A DNA stretch of 64,000 nucleotides from Cyanobium sp. FACHB-13342. Lineage in GTDB: Bacteria; Cyanobacteriota; Cyanobacteriia; PCC-6307; Cyanobiaceae. This document shows positions 18,727 to 27,217 of this stretch, piece after piece. A model generated the notes under the pieces. It did no database searches. It was not told the origin of the DNA and worked only from the letters and a program-made list of their open reading frames with translations. Where the stretch lies: NCBI RefSeq assembly GCF_014697415.1, contig NZ_JACJRT010000004.1:1-64000 (forward strand), in the 5' to 3' direction. Numbering within the stretch: position 1 is the first letter of the stretch; the number at the start of each line of letters is the position of its first letter. The position numbers and the translations under genes are program-made.

Positions 18727-19101
18727 TCAGCCCTTGGGCGTCTTGGCGCCGTATTTGGAGCGGGACTGACGACGATCCTTGACGCCGGCGGTGTCCAGGG
18801 TGCCCCGAATGATGTGGTAGCGGACCCCAGGCAGATCCTTAACCCGACCACCGCGGATCAGCACCACCGAGTGTTCCTGGAGGTTGTGGCCGATGCCGGG
18901 GATGTACGCGGTCACCTCAAAGCCCGAGGTGAGCCGCACCCGCGCCACCTTGCGGAGCGCCGAGTTCGGCTTCTTCGGGGTGGAGGTGTACACACGCGTG
19001 CAGACGCCCCTGCGTTCGGGACAGGCGCGCAGGGCGGGCGACTTCGTCTTGCGGGAAAGACTCTGACGCTCAGTACGGATGAGCTGCTGGATGGTGGGCA
19101 T
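18727..19101 (-). CDS. rpsL: 30S ribosomal protein S12
   Basis: 124 aa, starting [20 protein letters not shown]. The decoding-centre loops are present: [17 protein letters not shown] (contains the Lys of streptomycin resistance) and [18 protein letters not shown] (contains the Asp methylthiolated by RimO in many bacteria). It is the first ribosomal gene of the str operon. A 16-bp perfect palindrome lies 30 bp upstream of its ATG. Confidence 0.97.
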   Translation of the reverse strand: MPTIQQLIRTERQSLSRKTKSPALRACPERRGVCTRVYTSTPKKPNSALRKVARVRLTSGFEVTAYIPGIGHNLQEHSVVLIRGGRVKDLPGVRYHIIRGTLDTAGVKDRRQSRSKYGAKTPKG

Positions 19102-19130
19102 CGAGGACCGGGATCTGGTCGGAGAACACT

Positions 19131-19146
19131 GGTCGGACGTCCGACC
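19131..19146. promoter_or_regulatory. 16-bp perfect palindrome upstream of rpsL
   Basis: GGTCGGACGTCCGACC is fully self-complementary and lies 30 bp before the rpsL start, in the 65-bp gap behind the Fe-S carrier-like gene. The half element CTGGTCGGA occurs once more just beside it at about 19116-19124. It could be a repressor operator or, in RNA, a short leader hairpin. No known site was recognised. Confidence 0.45.
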
Positions 19147-19166
19147 GATTTCGACAATCCGTCACC

Positions 19167-19523
19167 TTACTGGGTCGCCTGACGCCCACCCCCGATGCGT
19201 CGGAAGGCCGTGCCGCAGGCGCAGCTCACGACCCCGTCGCCCGGCCGCACCAGAAAGCCGCCGCCACTGATGTCACCGCGGAAATCCAGGCTCAACCCGG
19301 TCACCAACTCCAGCTGGTCGGCGGGGGCATACAGGGTGATGCCATCGGCTCGGGCGATCGGCGTACCGGCCAGATGGCCAGGCCTGAGCCGAATGGCCCA
19401 GCGCTCACAGCTGCCGTCCACCAGGTCGAGATGCATCATCCCCGGCGTGCCCGCCACAGCAGCCTGGCGCCCCAGCTCGGCCGCTGCGGCTGCGGTCAGG
19501 CGCAGGCTGTGGCCCTTGGGCAT
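19167..19523 (-). CDS. A-type iron-sulfur carrier-like (HesB/IscA) protein, first cysteine missing
   Basis: 118 aa from ATG 19523; an in-frame GTG at 19553 would add ten residues. The layout matches A-type carriers: LRLTAAAAAELGRQA at the N-terminus, then LYAPADQLELVTGLSLDFRGDISGGGFLVRPGDG and a terminal CACGTAF like the usual CGCGxSF. The first conserved cysteine of the family (GCSG context) is absent; TPGMMHLDLVDG occupies the place and the only other Cys is in GSCERW. Canonical three-Cys cluster binding is therefore doubtful. The gene sits 65 bp upstream of rpsL on the same strand. Confidence 0.65.
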   Translation of the reverse strand: MPKGHSLRLTAAAAAELGRQAAVAGTPGMMHLDLVDGSCERWAIRLRPGHLAGTPIARADGITLYAPADQLELVTGLSLDFRGDISGGGFLVRPGDGVVSCACGTAFRRIGGGRQATQ

Positions 19524-19566
19524 GGCGAGCTTGGGAGTGGATCGATTCCCCACTCTGGCAGCCCCC

Positions 19567-21324
19567 TCAGGGCACCAGCCCCACCCCGTTGTGCACGGAG
19601 CCGGCCACGCCCCGACCCTTCACCTGCAGGGAGCCGCCCAGCACCAGTCCGGTGGAGCTGCCGCCGTCCAGGTTCAGGGCATCACGGAGCCCAAGCTGTT
19701 GCAGCAACAGGGCCGTTTCGCCGAGGGACGGGCCGCTGTCCTGGATGCCCTCGAGGGTGATCAGCCACACCTGGCGGTCATCACGGGCCAGCACGGTGCG
19801 GGGAGCCCCCTGGCTGAGGAAGGAGGCGCTGAAGTTTTCGGCAGCACCGTTCAGCACGATCTGTCCCTCTTGCAGCAACAGGGGCCCACCGCCGATCACA
19901 TGGGTGGCCAGTCCGAGGTCGTTGCTGGGCCGGCTGTCGAGCTGGAGCCGGTCGCCGGGCTCCCAGGGCAACTCCGTGCCGCCCCGGCCCACCAGCAACT
20001 GGTCATCGCCCCGCAGTGGCACCCCGGCCTCCAGCGCGTCAGAGCTGAGGCGTTGGCTCACCCAGCCCGCCCGCAGGAGCAGGCCCGTTTCCGAGCCGCT
20101 CAGGGCCCGGTAGGCGGGCCCCCATTCGGCGGTGTACCGGCTGATGCCCCGTTGCACATATCCGCTGTTGAGGGCGTTGATCGGCAGTCGCTGGCCATGG
20201 GGGCCCGCGATCGACTCCACCAGTTGCAGACGGCCGAACCGGGGCAAGCTGCGCTCGCTCCAGGCCGCCACGCCCCGGTTGAGAATGGGGCCGGACAGCC
20301 AGCGGCCGTTGGCTTTCAGGGCGCCCAGGGGCAGGCGGCGCACCCGGTTGAAGAAGCCGCCGTTGATGGCCACCCAGGCCTGCTCTTGGTTGGCGAGCTG
20401 CACCAGCGAACTGAGCCCCTCCATTCCCCCTGGCCGGGCTAGGGGCTTGAGCTGCAGGGAGGCGGTGCGGGGGTCGACGCGGATGGCGTTGATTCGTACC
20501 CCCTGGCGGCTCAGACGGTCCCATTGGATCTCCCTGCCGAGCAGGGCCTGTACGCGCGGATCGATGGGGATGGCCCCACCGTCGCTGGGGAGCGGGCCGT
20601 CCGCGGGCCACTCGATCACCAGCCGTGGCGGAGCGCCCAGGCTGAATGTCCGCGTCAGCTTCCCTGCTGCTGGTTGGAGTCGCAGCCTGCCGCTGCTCTG
20701 GAGGCCCCCAAGGCCCAGGGCCTTGAGTTGGGCCTGTTGGTCGTCGCGGCTGGTGAGGTCCAGCACCAGCCCCCCGCTGTCGCCCTCCACCAGGGCCGGG
20801 CCGCTGAGGTCGAGCACGACGCGCCGCAGGTTGCCCGGGGTGGCGCTGCGAACCTGCAGCAGCTCGGGCCGGCCCAGGTTGAGGCTGAGCTGGCCGCCCT
20901 CCTGGCGCACCGTGAAGCCGATGTTCCGGAACAGCCCGGCCACCTCGATGGCCACCTCGTCCTCGAGGCTCCGCTGGGCAGTTGCCGGCACCTTCAGCCC
21001 CTGGCCAAACCACTCGAGGTCGAGGGAGCCATCGCTCAGGCTGCGGCTGGTGACCCCCAGTTGGTTGTCGAGCAGCTCGAGGGGGATCCAGAGTTGCTGG
21101 GGTGCTTCACCGGCACGCCCAACCCACAACCAGCGGGCTTTCTGGACCCTGCCGTTGATGCTGACGCTGCTCCCCTGGCGCTCCAGGCCCGTTGGTTGTT
21201 GGGTGGGGACCGGCGGCGGGGGCGGCGGCGGCAACGCCAGGGCCAGGCCGGCTGGGGGCAGAAGCAGGGACAGCAGGCAAGGCGTCAGCAGCAGGCTGGG
21301 CCTGAGGGAACCCGCAGTCGCCAT
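19567..21324 (-). CDS. Exported phosphodiester glycosidase-family (NAGPA/DUF2233) protein
   Basis: 585 aa. A signal peptide (residues 1-30, cut likely after LALA) is followed by a proline run and an AMIN/copper-amine-oxidase-like N-terminal half. The C-terminal half is the NAGPA domain, with AWVAINGGFFNR, then VWLITLEG and ALNLDGGSSTGLVLGG, motifs that supply the family's catalytic Asp/Gly pocket. Related proteins hydrolyse phosphodiester-linked sugars in envelope polymers; the natural substrate here is unknown. It ends 44 bp from the Fe-S carrier-like gene and diverges from glutamate synthase. Confidence 0.82.
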   Translation of the reverse strand: MATAGSLRPSLLLTPCLLSLLLPPAGLALALPPPPPPPVPTQQPTGLERQGSSVSINGRVQKARWLWVGRAGEAPQQLWIPLELLDNQLGVTSRSLSDGSLDLEWFGQGLKVPATAQRSLEDEVAIEVAGLFRNIGFTVRQEGGQLSLNLGRPELLQVRSATPGNLRRVVLDLSGPALVEGDSGGLVLDLTSRDDQQAQLKALGLGGLQSSGRLRLQPAAGKLTRTFSLGAPPRLVIEWPADGPLPSDGGAIPIDPRVQALLGREIQWDRLSRQGVRINAIRVDPRTASLQLKPLARPGGMEGLSSLVQLANQEQAWVAINGGFFNRVRRLPLGALKANGRWLSGPILNRGVAAWSERSLPRFGRLQLVESIAGPHGQRLPINALNSGYVQRGISRYTAEWGPAYRALSGSETGLLLRAGWVSQRLSSDALEAGVPLRGDDQLLVGRGGTELPWEPGDRLQLDSRPSNDLGLATHVIGGGPLLLQEGQIVLNGAAENFSASFLSQGAPRTVLARDDRQVWLITLEGIQDSGPSLGETALLLQQLGLRDALNLDGGSSTGLVLGGSLQVKGRGVAGSVHNGVGLVP

Positions 21325-21400
21325 CGCCAGCCCAGCCGACAGCGCCCAACGCTAGCGGTGGGTGGCTGCGCTAGAGGCCGGGTTTGGGGGTGTGAATCCC

Positions 21401-21497
21401 TAGGATCAATCGTTCTGCTGTGGTCGCCCCCCGTCGGGGTTCTGCCGCAGCAGAACGTCTGGATCCACTGTCAGATCCACTGTCAGATCAACTGCCG
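21401..21497 (+). promoter_or_regulatory. Glutamate synthase promoter/leader: -10 box, hairpin and three 12-nt tandem repeats
   Basis: TAGGAT at 21401-21406 fits a -10 element and would place the transcript start near 21412. A perfect 10-bp inverted repeat begins there: CGTTCTGCTG (21411-21420) with CAGCAGAACG (21448-21457), enclosing a CCCC/GGGG inner stem. Then come GATCCACTGTCA at 21462-21473, an exact copy at 21474-21485, and a diverged third copy GATCAACTGCCG at 21486-21497, ending 14 nt before the ATG. No NtcA site (GTAN8TAC) and no glutamine-riboswitch core (GGAAGTAGG) was found. Confidence 0.55.
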
Positions 21498-21511
21498 GAC
21501 CTTTTCGGGTT

Positions 21512-24500
21512 ATGCCTCAATCCCCTCGCCCTGTTTGGCCCCATTGCGACAGCCCCGCTCCGGCGGCGGTGGCGGGCGAGAAGGATGCCTGTGGTGTGGG
21601 CTTTCTGGCCAGCCTCAAGGGGGTTTCGAGCCACTGGTTGCTGCAGCAGGCCCTGCGCGGCCTCGATTGCATGGAGCATCGCGGTGGCTGCGGCGGCGAC
21701 GGCGACTCGGGTGATGGCGCCGGGGTGCTGTGTGGCATCCCCTGGAGCTATCTGGAGGCGGTGTGGCCCGAAGCGGCGGCCGCCCAAGGCAGCTCCCGGG
21801 GCCTGGGCATGGTGTTCCTGCCGGCCGACGCCAGCAAGCGCGACCAGGCCAAGGCTTTCTGCGCCGAAGAGGCCACCAAGCTGGGGCTACGGAGCCTGGG
21901 TTGGCGCGCCGTCCCGCTGAACCCTGCGGTGTTGGGTCCCCTCGCCCTGGGGACCGCCCCCGCCATTGAGCAGTGGCTGGTGGCGGCTGATCTGGCCGGA
22001 GATGCCCTCGAATCCCTGCTGTTCCGTCTGCGGCGCCGCTGCGGCGACCGGGCTCGGGAAGCCTGGGGGCCCGGTCCTGGAGATCTCTATTTCGCCTCCC
22101 TGAGCAGCCGCACCGTTGTGTACAAGGGCATGGTGCGCTCGGAGGTGCTCTCCGCCTTCTATGGCGATCTGCGGGACGAGCGCTTTGCCGTGAGCTTCGC
22201 CGTTTACCACCGCCGGTTCAGCACCAACACCCTGCCCCGCTGGCCCCTGGCCCAGCCCATGCGGTTGCTGGGCCACAACGGCGAGATCAACACCCTGCTG
22301 GGCAACCTCAACTGGGCCCGGGCTTCCGAGGCCAATCTCGATGCGGTGTGGGGGGAGGCCGCCGCCGAGCTGAAGCCGGTGGTGAATGCTGCCTTCAGTG
22401 ATTCGGCCAACCTCGACGCCACCCTGGAGCTGCTGGTGCGCAGCGGCCGGCCCATCACCGAGAGCCTGCTCACTCTTGTGCCCGAGGCCTTCCGCGACCA
22501 GCCCGAGCTGGTGGGCAAGCCGGAGATCCAGGCCTTCTACGAATATTCCGCCTGCACCCAGGAGCCCTGGGATGGCCCGGCCCTGCTGGTGTTCGCCGAT
22601 GGCCGCAGCGTTGGGGCCACCCTGGATCGCAATGGCCTGCGCCCAGCCCGCTACTGCATCACCAGCGACGGCTATGTGGTGATGGGCAGCGAAACCGGCG
22701 TGGTGGAGCTCGAGGAGAGCCGCATCATCGAGAAGGGCCGCCTGGGCCCTGGCCAGATGCTGGCGGTGGACCTGGAGCAGGGCCGCCTGCTGCGTAACTG
22801 GGATGTGAAGCAGGAGGTGGCGGCCCGTCACCCCTATGGCGCCTGGTTGGCGGAGCATCGCCGCAGCCTGGCTCCCCAGCCCTGGACCCAGGAGCGCCAG
22901 CTGGGTGATCTGGAGCTGCTGCAGCAGCAGACGGCTTTTGGCTTCACGGCCGAAGACTTCGAGCTGGTGATCGAGGACATGGCCGGTGCGGCCAAGGAGC
23001 CCACCTACTGCATGGGCGACGACATTCCCCTGGCAGTGCTCTCCGATAAACCGCATCTGCTCTACGACTACTTCAAGCAGCGCTTCGCCCAGGTCACCAA
23101 CCCGCCGATCGATCCGCTGCGCGAAAAGCTGGTGATGAGCCTGGAGATGCACCTGGGCAAGCGGGGGTCGCCCTTGAAGCCCGAGGCGGCTTCGGCGGCG
23201 GTGCTGCATCTGGCCAGCCCGATCCTCAACGAGGCGGAGCTGGCGGCGCTGGCCCAGCAGGGCCTGCCCACCCTCAAGCTCTCCACCCTGATGGCCATCA
23301 CCGATGGGCCTGGGGGCCTGGCGGCTGCCGTGGAGCGCCTCAAGGCAGAGGCCGAGGCAGCCGTGCGCGCCGGCACCCAGATCCTGGTGCTCAGTGATCG
23401 CGGCGGTTCCAGCGGCGGCATTGCGGCCACCACCACCACCATCCCGCCGCTGTTGGCGGTTGGTGCGGTGCACCACCACCTGCTCAACCTGGGGCTGCGG
23501 CTGCAGGCGTCCTTGGTGGTGGACACGGCCCAGTGCTGGAGTACCCATCATCTGGCCTGCCTGATTGGCTACGGCGCCAGCGCCGTTTGCCCCTGGCTCA
23601 CGTGGGAAACCACCCGCCACTGGCTGGCGCACCCCCGGGTGCAGAAACTGATTGAAACCGGCAAGTTGCCGGCCCTCACGCCCGATCAGGCCCAGGCCAA
23701 CGTGCGCAAGGCCCTGGAAGACGGCCTGCGCAAGATCCTCTCCAAGATTGGGATCTCGCTACTGGCCAGCTACCACGGTGCCCAGATCTTCGAGGCCATC
23801 GGCCTCGGTGCCGACCTGATCGAGCTGGCCTTCAAGGGCACCACCAGTCGGGTGGCGGGCCTGAGCCTGGCTGAATTGGCCAGCGAAACCCTCAGCTTCC
23901 ATGCCAAGGCCTTCCCCGAGTTGAACCGCACCAAGCTCGAATTCATGGGCTTTGTGCAGTACCGCACCGGCGGCGAGTACCACCTCAACAGCCCGGAGAT
24001 GGCCAAGGCCCTGCACGCGGCGGTCAAGGCGGGCCCCGGCTACGACCACTTCTCCACCTACAAGACCCTGCTGGAAAACCGGCCGGTCACGGCCCTGCGC
24101 GACCTGCTGGAGCTCAAGCCCGCGCCGGCACCTCTGCCGATCGAGCAGGTGGAGAGCGTGGAGAGCATCTGCAGCCGTTTCTGCACCGGTGGCATGAGCC
24201 TGGGCGCCCTCTCGCGGGAGGCCCACGAGGTGTTGGCCATCGCCATGAACCGCATCGGCGGCAAGAGCAACAGCGGCGAGGGCGGCGAGGATCCGGCCCG
24301 CTTTGGGGTGCTCAGCGATGTGGACGATGACGGCCACTCCGCGACCCTGCCCAGCCTGAACGGCCTGCGCAACGGCGACACCGCCTGCTCGGCGATCAAG
24401 CAGATCGCCTCGGGCCGTTTCGGGGTGACCCCCGAGTATCTGCGCAGCGGCAAGCAGCTGGAGATCAAGGTGGCCCAGGGGGCCAAGCCCGGTGAGGGCG

Positions 24501-26110
24501 GCCAGCTGCCTGGCCCGAAGGTGGATCCCTACATCGCCTGGCTGCGCAACAGCAAGGCCGGTGTGGCGCTGATTTCACCGCCACCCCACCACGACATCTA
24601 TTCCATCGAGGACCTGGCCCAGCTGATCCACGACCTGCACCAGGTGCATCCCGCCGCCAAGGTGAGCGTGAAGCTGGTGGCTGAGATCGGCATCGGCACC
24701 ATCGCCGCCGGTGTGGCCAAGGCCAACGCCGATGTGATTCAGATCTCCGGCCACGACGGTGGCACCGGCGCCTCCCCCCTGAGCTCGATCAAGCACGCCG
24801 GCAGCCCGTGGGAGCTGGGCCTCACCGAGGTGCACCGCTCGCTGCTGGAGAACGGTCTGCGGGATCGGGTGTTGCTGCGGGCCGACGGCGGCCTCAAGAC
24901 CGGCTGGGATGTGGTGATCGCCGCCCTGCTGGGTGCGGAGGAATACGGCTTTGGCTCGGTGGCGATGATCGCCGAGGGCTGCATCATGGCCCGGGTTTGC
25001 CACACCAATAACTGCCCGGTGGGCGTGGCCACCCAAAAGGAGAACCTGCGCAAGCGCTTCCCCGGCGTGCCCGAACACGTGGTGAATTTCTTCCTGTTCG
25101 TGGCGGAGGAGGTGCGCCAGCTGCTCAGCGTGCTGGGGGTGGCCCGTCTGGAGGATTTGATCGGCCGCAGTGAGTTCCTCCAGCCTCGGGCCGTGGCCCT
25201 GGCTAAAACCCAGGCCTTGGATCTCTCCTGCCTGATGGATCCGATTCCGCAGGCGGCTGATCGCCGTTGGCTGCAGCACGAGGCCCAGGCCCATGGCAAT
25301 GGTCCAATCCTGGAAGATCAGCTGCTGGCTGATGCCGAGGTGATGGCCGCGATCGAAGGCCACGGCCGGGTGCGCCGCACCCTGGCGATCGTCAACACCG
25401 ACCGCAGTGTGGGCGCCCGCCTCTCCGGCGAGATCGCAGCGCGCCACGGCAATAAGGGCTTCCAGGGTCAGCTCGACCTCACCCTGGAGGGCGCGGCCGG
25501 CCAGAGCTTCGGGGCCTTCGTGCTCCAGGGCATGAACGTGCGCCTTGTGGGTGAAGCCAACGACTACGTCGGCAAGGGCCTCAATGGGGGGCGCCTCACC
25601 GTGGTCCCCCCTGCCGGCGGCAACGACCCCGGCAGCCAGGTGATCCTCGGCAACACCTGTCTCTACGGCGCCACCGGCGGCGAGTTGTTTGCCCTGGGCC
25701 GGGCCGGGGAGCGCTTCGGCGTGCGCAACAGCGGCGCCCGCACCGTGGTGGAGGGTGCCGGCGACCACTGCTGCGAGTACATGACGGGTGGCGTGGTGGT
25801 GGTGCTGGGCAGCACCGGCCGCAACGTGGCCGCCGGCATGACCGGTGGCGTGGCCTTCATCCTCGATGAGAGCGGTGGTCTGCGGGAGCGGGTAAATCCC
25901 GAGATCGTGGCCATTTGCTCGCTCACCACCCCCGAGCAGGAGGCCCTGCTCAAGCCCCTGCTGCAGGCCCATCTCGACGCCACCGGCAGCGCCAAGGCCG
26001 CCGCGATCCTGGCCGACTGGAGCACCTGGAAGGCCCAGTTCAAGCTGCTGGTGCCCCCCAGCGAAAAGGCCACCGTGGGCCTGGCCGAGCGGGAGGCGGT
26101 GGTGGCTTGA
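21512..26110 (+). CDS. gltS: Ferredoxin-dependent glutamate synthase
   Basis: 1532 aa. A 26-residue propeptide precedes Cys27 (EKDACGVGFLAS), the N-terminal nucleophile of the glutaminase domain. The central domain follows; then the FMN/synthase domain has GDTACSAIKQIASGRFGVTP, the ferredoxin-loop region seen in the Fd enzyme. GCIMARVCHTNNCPVG holds the [3Fe-4S] cysteines (CX5CX4C). The C-terminal GXGXG beta-helix ends the protein. It makes two glutamates from glutamine and 2-oxoglutarate using reduced ferredoxin, working with glutamine synthetase. No small NADPH subunit (GltD) is adjacent, which supports the Fd type. The stop is 22 bp from convergent lipA. Confidence 0.95.
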   Translation: MPQSPRPVWPHCDSPAPAAVAGEKDACGVGFLASLKGVSSHWLLQQALRGLDCMEHRGGCGGDGDSGDGAGVLCGIPWSYLEAVWPEAAAAQGSSRGLGMVFLPADASKRDQAKAFCAEEATKLGLRSLGWRAVPLNPAVLGPLALGTAPAIEQWLVAADLAGDALESLLFRLRRRCGDRAREAWGPGPGDLYFASLSSRTVVYKGMVRSEVLSAFYGDLRDERFAVSFAVYHRRFSTNTLPRWPLAQPMRLLGHNGEINTLLGNLNWARASEANLDAVWGEAAAELKPVVNAAFSDSANLDATLELLVRSGRPITESLLTLVPEAFRDQPELVGKPEIQAFYEYSACTQEPWDGPALLVFADGRSVGATLDRNGLRPARYCITSDGYVVMGSETGVVELEESRIIEKGRLGPGQMLAVDLEQGRLLRNWDVKQEVAARHPYGAWLAEHRRSLAPQPWTQERQLGDLELLQQQTAFGFTAEDFELVIEDMAGAAKEPTYCMGDDIPLAVLSDKPHLLYDYFKQRFAQVTNPPIDPLREKLVMSLEMHLGKRGSPLKPEAASAAVLHLASPILNEAELAALAQQGLPTLKLSTLMAITDGPGGLAAAVERLKAEAEAAVRAGTQILVLSDRGGSSGGIAATTTTIPPLLAVGAVHHHLLNLGLRLQASLVVDTAQCWSTHHLACLIGYGASAVCPWLTWETTRHWLAHPRVQKLIETGKLPALTPDQAQANVRKALEDGLRKILSKIGISLLASYHGAQIFEAIGLGADLIELAFKGTTSRVAGLSLAELASETLSFHAKAFPELNRTKLEFMGFVQYRTGGEYHLNSPEMAKALHAAVKAGPGYDHFSTYKTLLENRPVTALRDLLELKPAPAPLPIEQVESVESICSRFCTGGMSLGALSREAHEVLAIAMNRIGGKSNSGEGGEDPARFGVLSDVDDDGHSATLPSLNGLRNGDTACSAIKQIASGRFGVTPEYLRSGKQLEIKVAQGAKPGEGGQLPGPKVDPYIAWLRNSKAGVALISPPPHHDIYSIEDLAQLIHDLHQVHPAAKVSVKLVAEIGIGTIAAGVAKANADVIQISGHDGGTGASPLSSIKHAGSPWELGLTEVHRSLLENGLRDRVLLRADGGLKTGWDVVIAALLGAEEYGFGSVAMIAEGCIMARVCHTNNCPVGVATQKENLRKRFPGVPEHVVNFFLFVAEEVRQLLSVLGVARLEDLIGRSEFLQPRAVALAKTQALDLSCLMDPIPQAADRRWLQHEAQAHGNGPILEDQLLADAEVMAAIEGHGRVRRTLAIVNTDRSVGARLSGEIAARHGNKGFQGQLDLTLEGAAGQSFGAFVLQGMNVRLVGEANDYVGKGLNGGRLTVVPPAGGNDPGSQVILGNTCLYGATGGELFALGRAGERFGVRNSGARTVVEGAGDHCCEYMTGGVVVVLGSTGRNVAAGMTGGVAFILDESGGLRERVNPEIVAICSLTTPEQEALLKPLLQAHLDATGSAKAAAILADWSTWKAQFKLLVPPSEKATVGLAEREAVVA

Positions 26111-26132
26111 GCACCACCCCTGCAGCAGCGGC

Positions 26133-27002
26133 TTAGCGGGGATGCTCCCGCATCAGCCGCTGCACCTCGCCGGCGTGGTAGCTGCTGCGGGTGAGCGGGC
26201 TGCTCACCACCTGCAAAAATCCCAGTTCCGTTTCGCCATGGGTCCGGAACGCCTCAAATTGCTCCGGGGTCACGAAGCGATCCACCGGCAGGTGCTTGGG
26301 ACCGGGCGAGAGGTATTGGCCGATGGTGACGATGTCCACCCGGTGGCGCCGGAGATCGGCCATCACCTCGCGCACTTCCCCGTCGCTTTCCCCCAGACCG
26401 GCCATCAGCCCTGATTTGGTGTAGGCGCGTGGCCAACCTTCGCGCACCCGCTGCAGCAGCTCCAGCGAGCGCTGGTAGATCCCCTGGGGCCGCACCATCT
26501 TGTAGAGCCGTGGCACCGTTTCGATGTTGTGGTTGAGCACGTCGGGCGCCGCCTCCATCACCGTGGCCAAGGCCTGCCAATTGCCGCAGAAATCGGGGAT
26601 CAGCAGCTCGATCGTGGTGAGGGGGGAGCGCTGGCGCACCTCGGCGATGCAGCTCACAAACTGGCTGGCGCCGCCATCGGCCAGGTCGTCGCGGTTCACC
26701 GACGTGATCACCACGTGGCTCAGGCCCAGCCGCGCCACGGCCTCCCCGAGCCGTTGGGGTTCCGTGGGGTCGAGCTCCCGCACGCTCTTGTCGAAGTCGA
26801 TGTCGCAGTAGGGGCAGGCGCGGGTGCAGCCCGGCCCCATGATCAAAAAGGTGGCGGTGCCGCCGGCGAAGCACTCGCCGATGTTGGGGCAGCTGGCTTC
26901 CTGGCAGACGGTGTTGAGCTTGAGATCCTGCAGCAGGTCGGCCACCTCGCCGATCCGCTCCCGCTGGGGGGCCTTGACGCGCAGCCAGTCGGGTTTGAGC
27001 AA
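26133..27002 (-). CDS. lipA: Lipoyl synthase
   Basis: 289 aa from a TTG start (27000-27002), [20 protein letters not shown]. Both clusters are visible: the auxiliary [4Fe-4S] motif [12 protein letters not shown] (CX4CX5C) and the radical SAM motif CTRACPYC, plus the terminal SSYHAGE segment whose Arg-Ser-Ser ligates the auxiliary cluster. LipA inserts two sulfurs into octanoyl groups on lipoyl-dependent enzymes. No ATG fits the family N-terminus, so the TTG start is preferred. It is convergent with glutamate synthase. Confidence 0.95.
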   Translation of the reverse strand: MLKPDWLRVKAPQRERIGEVADLLQDLKLNTVCQEASCPNIGECFAGGTATFLIMGPGCTRACPYCDIDFDKSVRELDPTEPQRLGEAVARLGLSHVVITSVNRDDLADGGASQFVSCIAEVRQRSPLTTIELLIPDFCGNWQALATVMEAAPDVLNHNIETVPRLYKMVRPQGIYQRSLELLQRVREGWPRAYTKSGLMAGLGESDGEVREVMADLRRHRVDIVTIGQYLSPGPKHLPVDRFVTPEQFEAFRTHGETELGFLQVVSSPLTRSSYHAGEVQRLMREHPR

Positions 27003-27121
27003 GGGGCCGGGGGGCCGTAGGGGCCAGGAGAAAGGCAGTTGGGAACTTTAGAAAGCGATCGGGATCCCAGCCTCAGGATGGCGGGCTGGGGGGCGGCGGC
27101 CATCCCCTAAAGTCGCCCCAT

Positions 27122-27195
27122 CGGGATGTAGCGCAGCTTGGTAGCGCACTTCGTTCGGGACGAAGGGGCCGCAGGTTCGAATCCTGTCATCCCGA
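27122..27195 (+). tRNA. tRNA-Pro (anticodon CGG)
   Basis: 74 nt. The acceptor stem CGGGATG pairs with CATCCCG, with discriminator A at 27195. The anticodon stem CTTCG/CGAAG encloses TTCGGGA, giving anticodon CGG (reads CCG). The T-arm contains GGTTCGAATCC. The 3' CCA is not encoded; a T run follows directly and may end transcription. Confidence 0.96.
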
Positions 27196-27217
27196 TTTTT
27201 CTTTGCTTCAGCTCTGT

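Noticed and set aside
21411-21497. Glutamine riboswitch upstream of glutamate synthase
   Set aside because: The leader begins with CGTTC as known examples do, but the conserved GGAAGTAGG core and junction pattern are missing.
20524-21714. 396-codon plus-strand frame opposite the DUF2233 gene, running into glutamate synthase
   Set aside because: Gln/Ala-rich antisense translation with no domain; it crosses the gltS leader and start.
21887-23632. 581-codon minus-strand frame inside glutamate synthase
   Set aside because: Antisense shadow of a well-identified gene, His/Gln-rich.
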